Assembly: GCA_051881415.1 (NCBI GenBank)
Contig: JBJEPV010000131.1
Location: forward strand, 1-8,574
Source: Fimenecus sp051881415
GTDB taxonomy: Bacteria > Bacillota > Clostridia > Oscillospirales > Acutalibacteraceae
DNA length: 8,574 nucleotides
Direction of reading: 5' to 3'
A program made the translations under genes and the position numbers. Shown in pieces: positions 1 through 7,237 of the stretch. Position 1 is the stretch's first letter. Each line of letters starts with the position of its first letter. The notes below the pieces were generated by a model, which saw nothing but the letters and a program-made list of their open reading frames with translations, had not been told where the DNA came from and searched no databases.

Positions 1-2
1 CG

Positions 3-743
3 ATTACTTACAGCGGCAACAATCACATTATTGAATACAATGTCATTCACGATGTGGTGCTGAAATCCTCCGACGCAGGCGCAATTTACGCGGGACGCAG
101 TTGGAGTTATTACGGCAATGTTATCCGCTACAACTGCCTTTATAACATCGGCTCTTCGGATTTTGCGGCAAGCGGCATCTATTTTGATGATGCGCTTTCG
201 GGGCAAACAGCATACGGCAATTTGCTTGTGAATATTTACGGCTATGCATTCCTTTTAGGCGGCGGGCGTGATTTAGAGGTTAAGAATAATGTGATTGTAA
301 ACGCAGGAATGCCCATTTATTATGATGACCGTGCCATTGACAGCATCGGTAAAAACGGCGGTTGGTTCAGCCATTCCAAAACGCCGGGCGAGGGACTTTG
401 GGCAACACTGGCAGATTTTGATGTAAACGCCGAGCCTTGGAAAACGGCGTATCCCGAGCTTTCAAAGCTCAGCGACGATTTTTCAAACACAAACGACCCC
501 GCATTTGCCGCAAACCCTGCAAACAGCGATGTTTCAAACAACATTGTGGTAAACAGCCAAAAGAGTATCGGCGAAATTGCAAAGCGGGCGAAGAAATACA
601 GCACCTTTGAGAATAATTCGCTTTACACTTTCAAAAACAGCCCGTTCGGGGAAGACGGCGATTACAGCGGTGCCGTTGCTGATAACAGTAATTATACCGC
701 GCTCCCCACAAACGAAATGGGCAGAACTTATACTGTAAAATAA
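3..743 (+). CDS. Right-handed parallel beta-helix protein, C-terminal part (5' end outside window)
   Basis: The reading frame is open from the first bases and the start codon lies to the left of the window; the GTG at 54 is internal, because the preceding 17 codons continue the same beta-helix pattern. The visible 246 residues show repeated short strands rich in Asn, Ile, Val and Tyr ending in Asn-ladder turns (IIEYNVIHD, NVIRYNCLYNI, NLLVNIYGYAF, VKNNVIVNAG, and later SNNIVVNS and ENNSLYT). This is typical of right-handed beta-helix proteins, including polysaccharide lyases and several glycoside hydrolase families. The segment DAGAIYAGR (visible residues 24-32) is a recognisable conserved turn in such carbohydrate-active proteins. 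A less regular insertion (about residues 105-160) interrupts the coils. No membrane anchor or sorting signal is seen at the C-terminus. Export cannot be judged because the N-terminus is missing. Fold call is firm; the enzymatic activity and family are not known from this fragment. Confidence 0.75.
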   Translation: MTYSGNNHIIEYNVIHDVVLKSSDAGAIYAGRSWSYYGNVIRYNCLYNIGSSDFAASGIYFDDALSGQTAYGNLLVNIYGYAFLLGGGRDLEVKNNVIVNAGMPIYYDDRAIDSIGKNGGWFSHSKTPGEGLWATLADFDVNAEPWKTAYPELSKLSDDFSNTNDPAFAANPANSDVSNNIVVNSQKSIGEIAKRAKKYSTFENNSLYTFKNSPFGEDGDYSGAVADNSNYTALPTNEMGRTYTVK

Positions 744-749
744 AAGGTA

Positions 750-787
750 AAAACGAGAGACAGCCCATATAGACTGCCTCTCGTTTT
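750..787 (+). terminator. Rho-independent terminator after the beta-helix gene
   Basis: An inverted repeat has arms at 750-763 (AAAACGAGAGACAG) and 774-787 (CTGCCTCTCGTTTT), with 13 of 14 positions paired (one A-C mismatch at 760/777) and a 10-base loop. The 3' arm ends in TTTT and the 5' arm begins with AAAA, so it could also work on the opposite strand. It starts 7 bp after the stop codon and separates the upstream gene from the operon promoter at 805. Confidence 0.85.
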
Positions 788-804
788 CTCGAAGATGTCT
801 CTGA

Positions 805-833
805 TTGACAATGCGGGTTGCGGCAGATATAAT
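805..833 (+). promoter_or_regulatory. Sigma-A-type promoter of the TetR-glycosidase operon
   Basis: TTGACA (805-810) and TATAAT (828-833) are both perfect consensus hexamers with the ideal 17-bp spacing. A second overlapping TATAAT lies at 833-838, but with 22-bp spacing it fits less well. The expected transcription start is about 839-841, inside the palindrome at 838-853. A promoter this strong needs tight repression, which fits the operator. I saw no catabolite-responsive element in the 788-905 gap. Confidence 0.88.
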
Positions 834-837
834 ATAA

Positions 838-853
838 TTGACCGATAGGTCAA
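838..853 (+). promoter_or_regulatory. Palindromic operator, probable binding site of the adjacent TetR protein
   Basis: TTGACCGATAGGTCAA is an inverted repeat with perfect 6-bp arms (TTGACC/GGTCAA) around a GATA centre. Its size and form suit a TetR-family homodimer. It begins at the downstream edge of the -10 region and covers the expected start of transcription, so a bound protein would block RNA polymerase. The regulator is the first gene downstream, which makes autoregulation plus control of the three enzyme genes the simplest reading (inference). I noticed no second copy elsewhere in the window by eye. Confidence 0.8.
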
Positions 854-892
854 CAATAAAAATTTGCATACAGCGATGAACTTTTCAAGAGC

Positions 893-900
893 AAAAGAGG
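893..900 (+). promoter_or_regulatory. RBS that decides the regulator's start codon
   Basis: AAAAGAGG lies 5 nt before the ATG at 906. The earlier in-frame candidates (TTG at 864, ATG at 876) have no purine-rich site at a suitable distance, and the residues they would add do not resemble a TetR N-terminus. Confidence 0.7.
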
Positions 901-905
901 GTTCT

Positions 906-1511
906 ATGAAAAAAGCAGAAAAAACGGAAATCACCAAAGAAAAAATCTTAAATGCGGCTATGACGGAATTCGGCACATACGGCTATGACGGCGCAACGAT
1001 AAATCAGATTTGCCGCCACTATTCGATTTCTAAGGGCTTGATTTACCATAATTTTGAAAGCAAAGGCGAATTGTATCTTTGCTGTGTACAAACGGCGGTG
1101 AACGCATTTATCCGGCATATGTCCGCCTTTCAATTCGGCACGGATTTTAAAAAGTATATGCAGGAACGGTACCGATTTTTTCAAAAAAATCCGCAGTACG
1201 GCAGGCTGATTTTTGCCACGGTGCACACGGAGGAAACGGGATTTTTGCACGCATTGCAAGAAATCCGAAACCGATTTGATACCTATAATGCACATCTGTA
1301 TTTGTCTGCTGTGGACAGCTTAAAACTGCGTGACGGTATTTCGCGCGAGGACGCATTGCAGTATTACGGGCTTTTGCAGGATATGCTCAACAGTTATATA
1401 AGCGTAGGGCATTCGGCGGACGGGTATGCCGCCGCGCTTGACACACACGAAAAACACTTGGAAAAAATACTTGACTATATGCTTTACGGCATTGCGGAGG
1501 AACAAAAATGA
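906..1511 (+). CDS. TetR/AcrR-family transcriptional regulator
   Basis: This 201-residue protein has the usual length and layout of TetR repressors. The N-terminal DNA-binding domain spans about residues 8-57: KEKILNAAMTEFGTYGYDGAT (helix 1 and turn), then a helix-turn-helix at about 30-50 with ISKGLIYHNFESKGEL, the classic TetR signature (G-x-hydrophobic-Y-x-x-F-x-s-K-x-x-L). The C-terminal part (about 60-201) is a helical ligand-binding and dimerisation domain, rich in aromatic and His residues (for example YRFF at 89-92, H107, H115, YY 153-154, H169), with no identifiable ligand. It is the first gene of the operon, transcribed from the 805-833 promoter across the 838-853 palindrome, and its stop codon overlaps the next start (ATGA, 1508-1511). 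It probably represses its own operon and responds to a sugar or glycan-derived compound (inference). The family call is secure; the ligand is unknown. Confidence 0.93.
   Translation: MKKAEKTEITKEKILNAAMTEFGTYGYDGATINQICRHYSISKGLIYHNFESKGELYLCCVQTAVNAFIRHMSAFQFGTDFKKYMQERYRFFQKNPQYGRLIFATVHTEETGFLHALQEIRNRFDTYNAHLYLSAVDSLKLRDGISREDALQYYGLLQDMLNSYISVGHSADGYAAALDTHEKHLEKILDYMLYGIAEEQK
1496..1500 (+). promoter_or_regulatory. RBS for the GH38-like gene, inside the end of the regulator gene
   Basis: GGAGG sits 7 nt before the ATG at 1508 and within the last codons of the TetR gene. With the ATGA stop/start overlap it allows both direct initiation and translational coupling. Confidence 0.75.
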
Positions 1512-3574
1512 AAAAAGTGATTGTTGTTTCAAAAACGCATTTGGATTTAGGCTTTACGGATTATGCCGAAAACATTCGGCAAAAGTACATAAACACCTTT
1601 ATCCCGTCCGCCATCACGCTCTCGGAAAATATTAACACGGAAACCGAGAAAAAGTTTATTTGGACCACAGGCTCGTGGATTTTAAAAGAGGCGTTGGAAA
1701 ACGGAACAGACGCCCAGAAAGAAGCCTTGATAAAGGCGCTAAAAGACGGCAACATTGTGCCCCATGCTCTGCCCTTTACCCTGCATACGGAAGTTTTAGA
1801 CGAAGAAACACTCGCCTACGGACTTTCTATCGTTGACAGACTCGATGAAATTCGCGGCAAAAAGACCGTTTCGGCAAAAATGACCGATGTACCGGGGCAC
1901 ACGGCGGCGATTGTACCGCAGCTTGCCAAACACGGCATTAAACTGTTACATATCGGCGTAAACGGCGCTTCTGCCGTACCCGAAGTGCCCAAATGCTTTT
2001 TGTGGAAAGTCGGCGGCGCAGAAGTGGTTGTGGTCTATTCCGGCGATTACGGCGGGGCATACAAAAGCGAATTTACAGAAGAAGTATTGTACTTCGACCA
2101 CACCCTTGACAATCACGGCGCACCCTCGCCCGAGGCGGTACAGAAAAAACTTGCAGACATTGGGAAAGAATATCCCGATTACACCGTTTCAGCCGGCACT
2201 TTGGACGAATTTGCCGAGGCAATTTGGGCGGTTCGGGAGAAATTGCCTGTTCTTACAGGTGAAATCGGCGACACCTGGATTCACGGCAGTGCCGCAGACC
2301 CCTATAAATCAGCCGCGTTGCGCACGCTGATGCGCTTAAAACGGGAATGGCTGAAAGACGGCTCAATGACAAGAGATACCGATGAATACAAAGGTTTTTC
2401 CGACGGGCTGTTATGTGTTGCAGAGCACACTTGCGGTATGGACAGCAAAATCAGTTTTGCGGATTACGAAAACTACTTAAAAGCCGATTTTAATAGGGCT
2501 CGTGCAAAAGACGATGTGACCGCAAAGCACATTTTCCGCGATTTTCCCCACGGAATTGTTGCCGCATTTAATCGGCGGTTCAATTCCGGTCAGAAAAAAG
2601 GCTCCTACCGCGTAATTGAAAATAGTTGGGCGGAACAGCGGGCCTATATTGACAAGGCGGTTGCCGCTTTATCCGATGCACACAAGGAAATTGCGTTGAA
2701 AGCCTTAGCGGCATTGCGCCCCGAAAGCCTCCCCACAGCGGAAGGTACGGAAAAATATGAAAGTCCGATTTCGTTCGGTGAATACACGCTGGCGCTCAAC
2801 GAATACGGCGGTATTGGACACTTCACACACAATGATACGGAAATTATCAAACAAAATAATGAACCTATTTTACAATATCATTCTTACAACAAATCGGATT
2901 ATGATTTTTGGTTTACCCACTATGCACGGAATATGAAACAAAACGGCGGCTGGGCATACCCTGATTTCGGCAGACCGCTGTTAAAGTATGCCGAGGGCAA
3001 ATACCCCACAGGGCGGTTCTACTATACAATGACCGACAGCACGGTTAGTGAAACGGAGGACGGCGTAAAGATTTTTGTAAAGCTTCAATGCGACCAAAAA
3101 CTTTGCGAAGAGCTGGGCGCACCGCGGAATGTGGAAATTGTTTATACTCTTTCCGCAGAGGGACTGCGTTTTTCACTCCTGTGGACGGAGAAAGACGCCA
3201 ACCGTTTGACGGAAGCCATCTTTTTGCACCTTTGCCCCGCCGCTACCGGTGACAATTTCATACTTCAAAAAATCGGTACGGAAATTGATTACCGTACCAC
3301 AGCCTCCATGGGCGGGCGCAATTTACATGCCGTGGAAAAGAGCATTTTGAACACAGCCGACGGCAAATATGATTTTGTTAACTTGCACGCACCGCTTATC
3401 TCGGTAGGCAAGGGCAAGATTTTGGAATACGATAACAAAATTGAGGATATGGAAAAAGACGGCATTTCCTATGTGCTTTACAACAATGTTTGGGGTACGA
3501 ATTTCCCGCTGTGGTATGCGGATAACGCCCGATTTGATTTTGTAATTGCACCTGCAAAGGCAGAAAACAGATGA
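1508..3574 (+). CDS. GH38-like putative glycoside hydrolase (DUF5054-type)
   Basis: This 688-residue protein has no signal peptide and is probably cytoplasmic. The N-terminal domain starts with a buried strand followed by VVSKTHLDLGFT (H11, D13), the position and form of the HxD metal-ligand motif of GH38/GH57-like (beta/alpha)7 enzymes. TDVPGHTAAIVPQL (D127, H131) matches the layout of the GH38 motif D-x-F-G-H-S...P-Q-L, whose Asp is both zinc ligand and nucleophile in characterised alpha-mannosidases. EHTCGMD (H307) is a candidate for the remaining ligand. Other conserved-looking stretches are WTTGSW (52-57) and EIGDTWIHG (252-260). A helical region spans about 375-405; the rest (about 418-688) looks like a beta-sandwich domain, with NEYGG at 431-435. 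I recall this architecture as Pfam DUF5054. The start is fixed by the RBS at 1496-1500. It overlaps both neighbours by ATGA. A retaining, metal-dependent alpha-glycosidase is the best guess; the substrate is unknown and mannose should not be assumed. Confidence 0.8.
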   Translation: MKKVIVVSKTHLDLGFTDYAENIRQKYINTFIPSAITLSENINTETEKKFIWTTGSWILKEALENGTDAQKEALIKALKDGNIVPHALPFTLHTEVLDEETLAYGLSIVDRLDEIRGKKTVSAKMTDVPGHTAAIVPQLAKHGIKLLHIGVNGASAVPEVPKCFLWKVGGAEVVVVYSGDYGGAYKSEFTEEVLYFDHTLDNHGAPSPEAVQKKLADIGKEYPDYTVSAGTLDEFAEAIWAVREKLPVLTGEIGDTWIHGSAADPYKSAALRTLMRLKREWLKDGSMTRDTDEYKGFSDGLLCVAEHTCGMDSKISFADYENYLKADFNRARAKDDVTAKHIFRDFPHGIVAAFNRRFNSGQKKGSYRVIENSWAEQRAYIDKAVAALSDAHKEIALKALAALRPESLPTAEGTEKYESPISFGEYTLALNEYGGIGHFTHNDTEIIKQNNEPILQYHSYNKSDYDFWFTHYARNMKQNGGWAYPDFGRPLLKYAEGKYPTGRFYYTMTDSTVSETEDGVKIFVKLQCDQKLCEELGAPRNVEIVYTLSAEGLRFSLLWTEKDANRLTEAIFLHLCPAATGDNFILQKIGTEIDYRTTASMGGRNLHAVEKSILNTADGKYDFVNLHAPLISVGKGKILEYDNKIEDMEKDGISYVLYNNVWGTNFPLWYADNARFDFVIAPAKAENR

Positions 3575-5532
3575 AACTGATTTACAAAAAACCGCTTATC
3601 TTCCCCACCTGGGGCATTTTCAGCGGCAAAGATGCAGGCAAAATCTATTACCGTCTCTGTGAGGACAGCGTGGTGTTTACGCCTGAAAAAGACAAACTCC
3701 CCCATCATAATCATATTGAAATGACAGGGTTTGAGGCGTCGTCGATTATCAGTTATAAGGTCGATGAAAAGAAACGCTTGAAACTCTATTCCTTTTGCGT
3801 GTTTCCCCAAATTCGTGTGATTCCCAATGAGACAAGAGGCAGTCTTTCACGCCGCTTTCAAAATGCCCAATTACATTTTGAAAATGCAAAGGCAGAAGTG
3901 ACTGAAATCCGCTTTGACGGCGTTTTACAAATCAAAGAACAGGCAGGCAATGTGGAAATTTGCCGCCGCCTGACCACGGCACGCAATAAAAAGGCGTTGA
4001 TTGAAGAAATTACCATAAAAAACACGGGTTCTGCCGCCGTGCACTTTACCTTAAAAACCGACAAGCCGCAACGCACAATCCATAAGATTTTTATGGCGGA
4101 AAACCGTGACCAAGCGGTATTCACCGCCTCGTTTGACGGCGAAACAAGGCTTACAAACCGAAGTGTGCAGTTAACGCTCCACGCAGGGCAGGAAAAAGGC
4201 ATCACAATTTGCTACGGTGCGGAAAAACTGACTTTGCAAGAGGCAAAAGCAGAGTTGGAATTGAGAAAAGAGTTTATAAATGACTCAAAATCCCGTTTGA
4301 GAATCAAAACGCCGGACGAAACTTTAAACCGTATGTTGGATTTTTGCAAAATCCGTGCGAGTGAGAGCATTTTCAATACGAAAAACGGCTTGATGCACGC
4401 GCCCGGCGGTGGCAATTTTTACGGCGCGCTGTGGACCAATGACCAATGTGAATACGCAAACCCGCTGTTTGCTTATTTAGGTTATAAAACTGCACAGGAG
4501 CAGTCTTTAAACTGTTACAGGCTGTATGCCGCCCTTGCAAAGCCCGACAAAGCCATTCCCACAAGCATTATCGCCTGCGGTGACGGGCTTTGGCACGGCG
4601 CGGGTGACCGCGGCGACAGTTCCATGTTTCTTTACGGGCTTTGCCGCTATCTTTTGAGCACGGGCGACCGTGAAAATACGCTCCGATTTTTACCGTCCAT
4701 TGAAACAGCGGCAACCTATGTAAAAAGCCAAATCACCGCCGACGGCATTGTGAAAAGCGACAGCGACGAGTTGGAAAACCGATTTGAAAGCGGAAAAGCC
4801 AACCTTTCCACATCGGTGATTACTTATGACGCGTTTTTGTCGCTGCAATATCTTTACAAAGAATTGGGCGAAGCAGAGAAAGCGGAACAATATCGGGCGC
4901 TGGCAGAGAAAATCGAAAACGGCATTGAAAACTATTTCGGTGCCAATGTAGAGGGCTTTGAAACCTATCGCTACTGCGCGGAAGAGCCGCATTTGCGCTC
5001 GTGGATTTGTTTGCCCCTGACTGTTGGGATTGACACAAGAAAAGACGGCACAATTAAAGCACTGCTGTCCGACAAACTTTCCAAAGACAGCGGCATTTTA
5101 ACAAAAAGCGGCACCAAAGCCTATTGGGACCGTGCGGCGCTGTACGGTATGCGCGGGCTTTTCTATGTGGGCGAAAGCGACAGGGCGTTAAATATGCTCA
5201 CCGCGTACACAAAGAAGCGACTTCTCGGCTGTCACCCGCCCTATCCTGTTGAGGCGTTCCCTGAGGGCAACTCCGCGCAACTTTCCGCCGAAAGTGCGCT
5301 GTATCTGCGCATTTTCACCGAGGGTATTTTGGGGTACAGACCGACAGGCTTTGGCTCGTTCCAAATCAAACCGAATTTGCCGCGTGATTGGGAAAACTTC
5401 CAAATACAGGGTATGGAACTGTGCGGTAAAACGGTGGATATTACCGTGCAAAACGGCGAAAACTACACCGTGCAAATCGGCGGCGACACCGTGACTGTTC
5501 CCAAAGGCGAAACCTATACATATACAATCTAA
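3571..5532 (+). CDS. Six-hairpin-type putative glycosidase, family not assigned
   Basis: This 653-residue protein lacks a signal peptide and is probably cytoplasmic. The layout is that of an (alpha/alpha)6-barrel glycoside hydrolase. About residues 1-235 form a beta-rich N-terminal domain; about 245-585 form a helical barrel with helix pairs such as LNRMLDFCKIRASESIF, SSMFLYGLCRYLLSTGD and DAFLSLQYLYKELG; about 586-653 form a short C-terminal beta-domain beginning GYRPTGFGSFQIKPNLPRDW, a junction also common at the ends of GH78- and GH65-type enzymes. ALWTNDQCEY (D291, E294) and CGDGLWHGAGDRGDSS (337-351) sit where barrel enzymes place substrate-binding and acid residues; E561 and E565 in PVEAFPEGNSAQLSAES are candidates for the second catalytic carboxylate (inference). 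The start overlaps the previous stop (ATGA, 3571-3574); only a weak AAAGG is seen 10 nt upstream, so translation is probably coupled. I cannot name its GH family or substrate. Confidence 0.75.
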   Translation: MKLIYKKPLIFPTWGIFSGKDAGKIYYRLCEDSVVFTPEKDKLPHHNHIEMTGFEASSIISYKVDEKKRLKLYSFCVFPQIRVIPNETRGSLSRRFQNAQLHFENAKAEVTEIRFDGVLQIKEQAGNVEICRRLTTARNKKALIEEITIKNTGSAAVHFTLKTDKPQRTIHKIFMAENRDQAVFTASFDGETRLTNRSVQLTLHAGQEKGITICYGAEKLTLQEAKAELELRKEFINDSKSRLRIKTPDETLNRMLDFCKIRASESIFNTKNGLMHAPGGGNFYGALWTNDQCEYANPLFAYLGYKTAQEQSLNCYRLYAALAKPDKAIPTSIIACGDGLWHGAGDRGDSSMFLYGLCRYLLSTGDRENTLRFLPSIETAATYVKSQITADGIVKSDSDELENRFESGKANLSTSVITYDAFLSLQYLYKELGEAEKAEQYRALAEKIENGIENYFGANVEGFETYRYCAEEPHLRSWICLPLTVGIDTRKDGTIKALLSDKLSKDSGILTKSGTKAYWDRAALYGMRGLFYVGESDRALNMLTAYTKKRLLGCHPPYPVEAFPEGNSAQLSAESALYLRIFTEGILGYRPTGFGSFQIKPNLPRDWENFQIQGMELCGKTVDITVQNGENYTVQIGGDTVTVPKGETYTYTI

Positions 5533-5540
5533 AATGATTC

Positions 5541-5545
5541 AGGAG
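5541..5545 (+). promoter_or_regulatory. RBS for the GH36 gene
   Basis: AGGAG lies 5 nt before the ATG at 5551 and 8 nt before a second in-frame ATG at 5554. Either could be used, a difference of one residue. It gives this gene independent initiation after the 18-bp gap. Confidence 0.75.
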
Positions 5546-5550
5546 ATATT

Positions 5551-7221
5551 ATGATGAACTTCGACAATCTTACTTTGCGTGCCGTTTACACCGCAAACGG
5601 CAAGGAAAAGACAACCGACCGTTTGCAAAACGAGGATTTTGAAATTAAAATCAAAACGGAGGACAACTGCCTTTTTGCATCTCTCGTGCCAAATACTGCC
5701 GTATCTTTTAAAGTGTTGCAATTCGTTTTGCCCCACACCTTTGAGAAGACGGAGCGTGTATTTGTCAACGGCTATCAGAGTTGGACGGACAGTTTTGAAT
5801 ATGCTTACGGCGAAAGTATGCGGGAGCTTACAAAACTGACGGAATTTTGCATCACAAAAACGCCCATAGGAAATATCGGCTTCCCCAAATCGGGGGACAG
5901 CCTGTTTTGGAAATATCCCCGCACAGCCAATGTGTTTTACGGCTGGTCATACGGCTATATCCGCAACGAAAATACGGTGGAAATTTACGGCTCCCTTTCC
6001 GAGCGTTCGGGCTACACCGTTGTCACCTTTGATATGCACAAAAATGCGGTTCTCATCGACAAAGAGTTGGCAGGCGTAACCTTTACATCTGAAAAAGAAC
6101 TCCTGTCCCTTGCCGTTATTAAAGGCGAATACGATGCGGCATTTGACGAATATTTTGAAAAAATGGGCGTTACCTGCCGTGAAACAAAGCGCCGCACGGG
6201 GTACACCACTTGGTACAATTATTACGGCAATGTGGACGAACAGGTTGTACGCCGTGATTTGGCAAGCATTAAAGCCTTAGATGTACCCTTTGACTGTTTC
6301 CAGATTGACGACGGCTATCAGGCGGCAATCGGCGACTGGCTTTGCACCGACACAAAGAAATTCCCCTCGGGTATGAAGAGCATTGCAGACGATATTCACG
6401 CCGGCGGTATGCTTGCAGGACTTTGGCTTGCGCCCTTTGCAGGCGTTAAAAAGTCGAAACTGTTCGGGGAGCATCCCGATTGGTTTATCAAAGACGAAAA
6501 CGGCAAACCCTACAAAACGGGGCATAACTGGGGCGGATTTTACTCCTTGGATATTTACAACGAGGGCGCACGAAAATACTTAAAAGATGTTTTCAATACC
6601 GTATTAAATGACTGGGGCTTTGATTTGGTAAAGCTGGACTTCCTGTACGGCGCGTGCGTACTGCCCATGCACAACAAATCCCGCGGCGAAATTATGTGCG
6701 ACGCTATGGATTTATTGCGGGAATGCTGTGGTGACAAGCTGATTTTAGGCTGCGGCGTACCGATGATGCCCGCATTCGGCAAGGTGGATTACTGCCGTAT
6801 CGGGTCGGACATTTCATTGAAATGGAAGCAGAAAAAAGATGTTATCCGCGAAGAGGTTTCCACGCCCCACGCCGTTTGTAACTCCATTTTCCGCCGCCAT
6901 TTAGACGGCAGAGCGTGGAAAAACGACCCCGATGTTTTTTTACTGCGTGACCAGAACAACAAAATGACCTTTGCGGAGCGTAAACTCCTTGCGAAAATCA
7001 ACAGCACTTTCGGCAACTTGCTGTTTATTTCGGACAATGTCAGCGAATACACGCCCGAACAACTTGCCGTATTAAAGGATACCTTTGCAAATAAGAACAT
7101 TACCGTGCAATGTGCGGAATTTATCGAAACCGATGTATTGCGTACAAAATACACGGAAAACGGTACACCGCACACACTTTGTTTCCACATTCGCACCGGC
7201 GAAATTTTGGAAAATACATAA
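5551..7221 (+). CDS. GH36-family alpha-galactosidase-like glycoside hydrolase
   Basis: This 556-residue protein has no signal peptide and is probably cytoplasmic. An N-terminal beta-sandwich (about 1-205, with VNGYQSW at 72-78) precedes a (beta/alpha)8 barrel starting near GYTTWYNYYG (217-226). FQIDDGYQ (250-257; D253, D254) is a typical GH36/GH27 substrate-binding strand. LVKLDFLYGA (359-368) carries the expected nucleophile D363. CRIGSDISLKW (415-425) carries the expected acid/base D420. The 57-residue spacing and short length resemble the compact Thermotoga TmGalA type (about 550 residues, catalytic Asp residues about 60 apart) rather than the roughly 720-residue tetrameric enzymes. Both catalytic residues are present, so it should be active. 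The likely reaction is retaining hydrolysis of terminal alpha-galactosyl links; related GH36 members act on alpha-GalNAc or other residues, so the sugar is inferred. It is the last gene of the operon, 18 bp after the previous gene and followed by a strong terminator. Confidence 0.9.
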   Translation: MMNFDNLTLRAVYTANGKEKTTDRLQNEDFEIKIKTEDNCLFASLVPNTAVSFKVLQFVLPHTFEKTERVFVNGYQSWTDSFEYAYGESMRELTKLTEFCITKTPIGNIGFPKSGDSLFWKYPRTANVFYGWSYGYIRNENTVEIYGSLSERSGYTVVTFDMHKNAVLIDKELAGVTFTSEKELLSLAVIKGEYDAAFDEYFEKMGVTCRETKRRTGYTTWYNYYGNVDEQVVRRDLASIKALDVPFDCFQIDDGYQAAIGDWLCTDTKKFPSGMKSIADDIHAGGMLAGLWLAPFAGVKKSKLFGEHPDWFIKDENGKPYKTGHNWGGFYSLDIYNEGARKYLKDVFNTVLNDWGFDLVKLDFLYGACVLPMHNKSRGEIMCDAMDLLRECCGDKLILGCGVPMMPAFGKVDYCRIGSDISLKWKQKKDVIREEVSTPHAVCNSIFRRHLDGRAWKNDPDVFLLRDQNNKMTFAERKLLAKINSTFGNLLFISDNVSEYTPEQLAVLKDTFANKNITVQCAEFIETDVLRTKYTENGTPHTLCFHIRTGEILENT

Positions 7222-7237
7222 TAAAAAGGCACAAACG

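Noticed and set aside
54..743. GTG at 54 as a true start of the beta-helix gene
   Set aside because: The frame is open to the left edge and the codons before 54 encode the same beta-helix repeat pattern, so this is an internal codon.
833..838. Second TATAAT as an alternative -10 element
   Set aside because: Its spacing from TTGACA is 22 bp, whereas the overlapping TATAAT at 828-833 has the ideal 17 bp; no other -35 fits it.
864..905. Longer start of the TetR gene (TTG at 864 or ATG at 876), adding up to 14 residues
   Set aside because: No suitable RBS precedes these codons and the added residues are untypical for the family; the ATG at 906 has AAAAGAGG 5 nt upstream.
788..905. Riboswitch, small RNA or catabolite-responsive element in the intergenic gap
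   Set aside because: The gap is filled by the promoter, operator and RBS; the leader after the likely start is only about 65 nt and no stable fold or cre-like match was seen.
728..976. Minus-strand open frame across the promoter region with hydrophobic product
   Set aside because: It covers the terminator, promoter and operator of the operon and the start of the TetR gene, and its hydrophobicity is a by-product of the A-rich plus strand.
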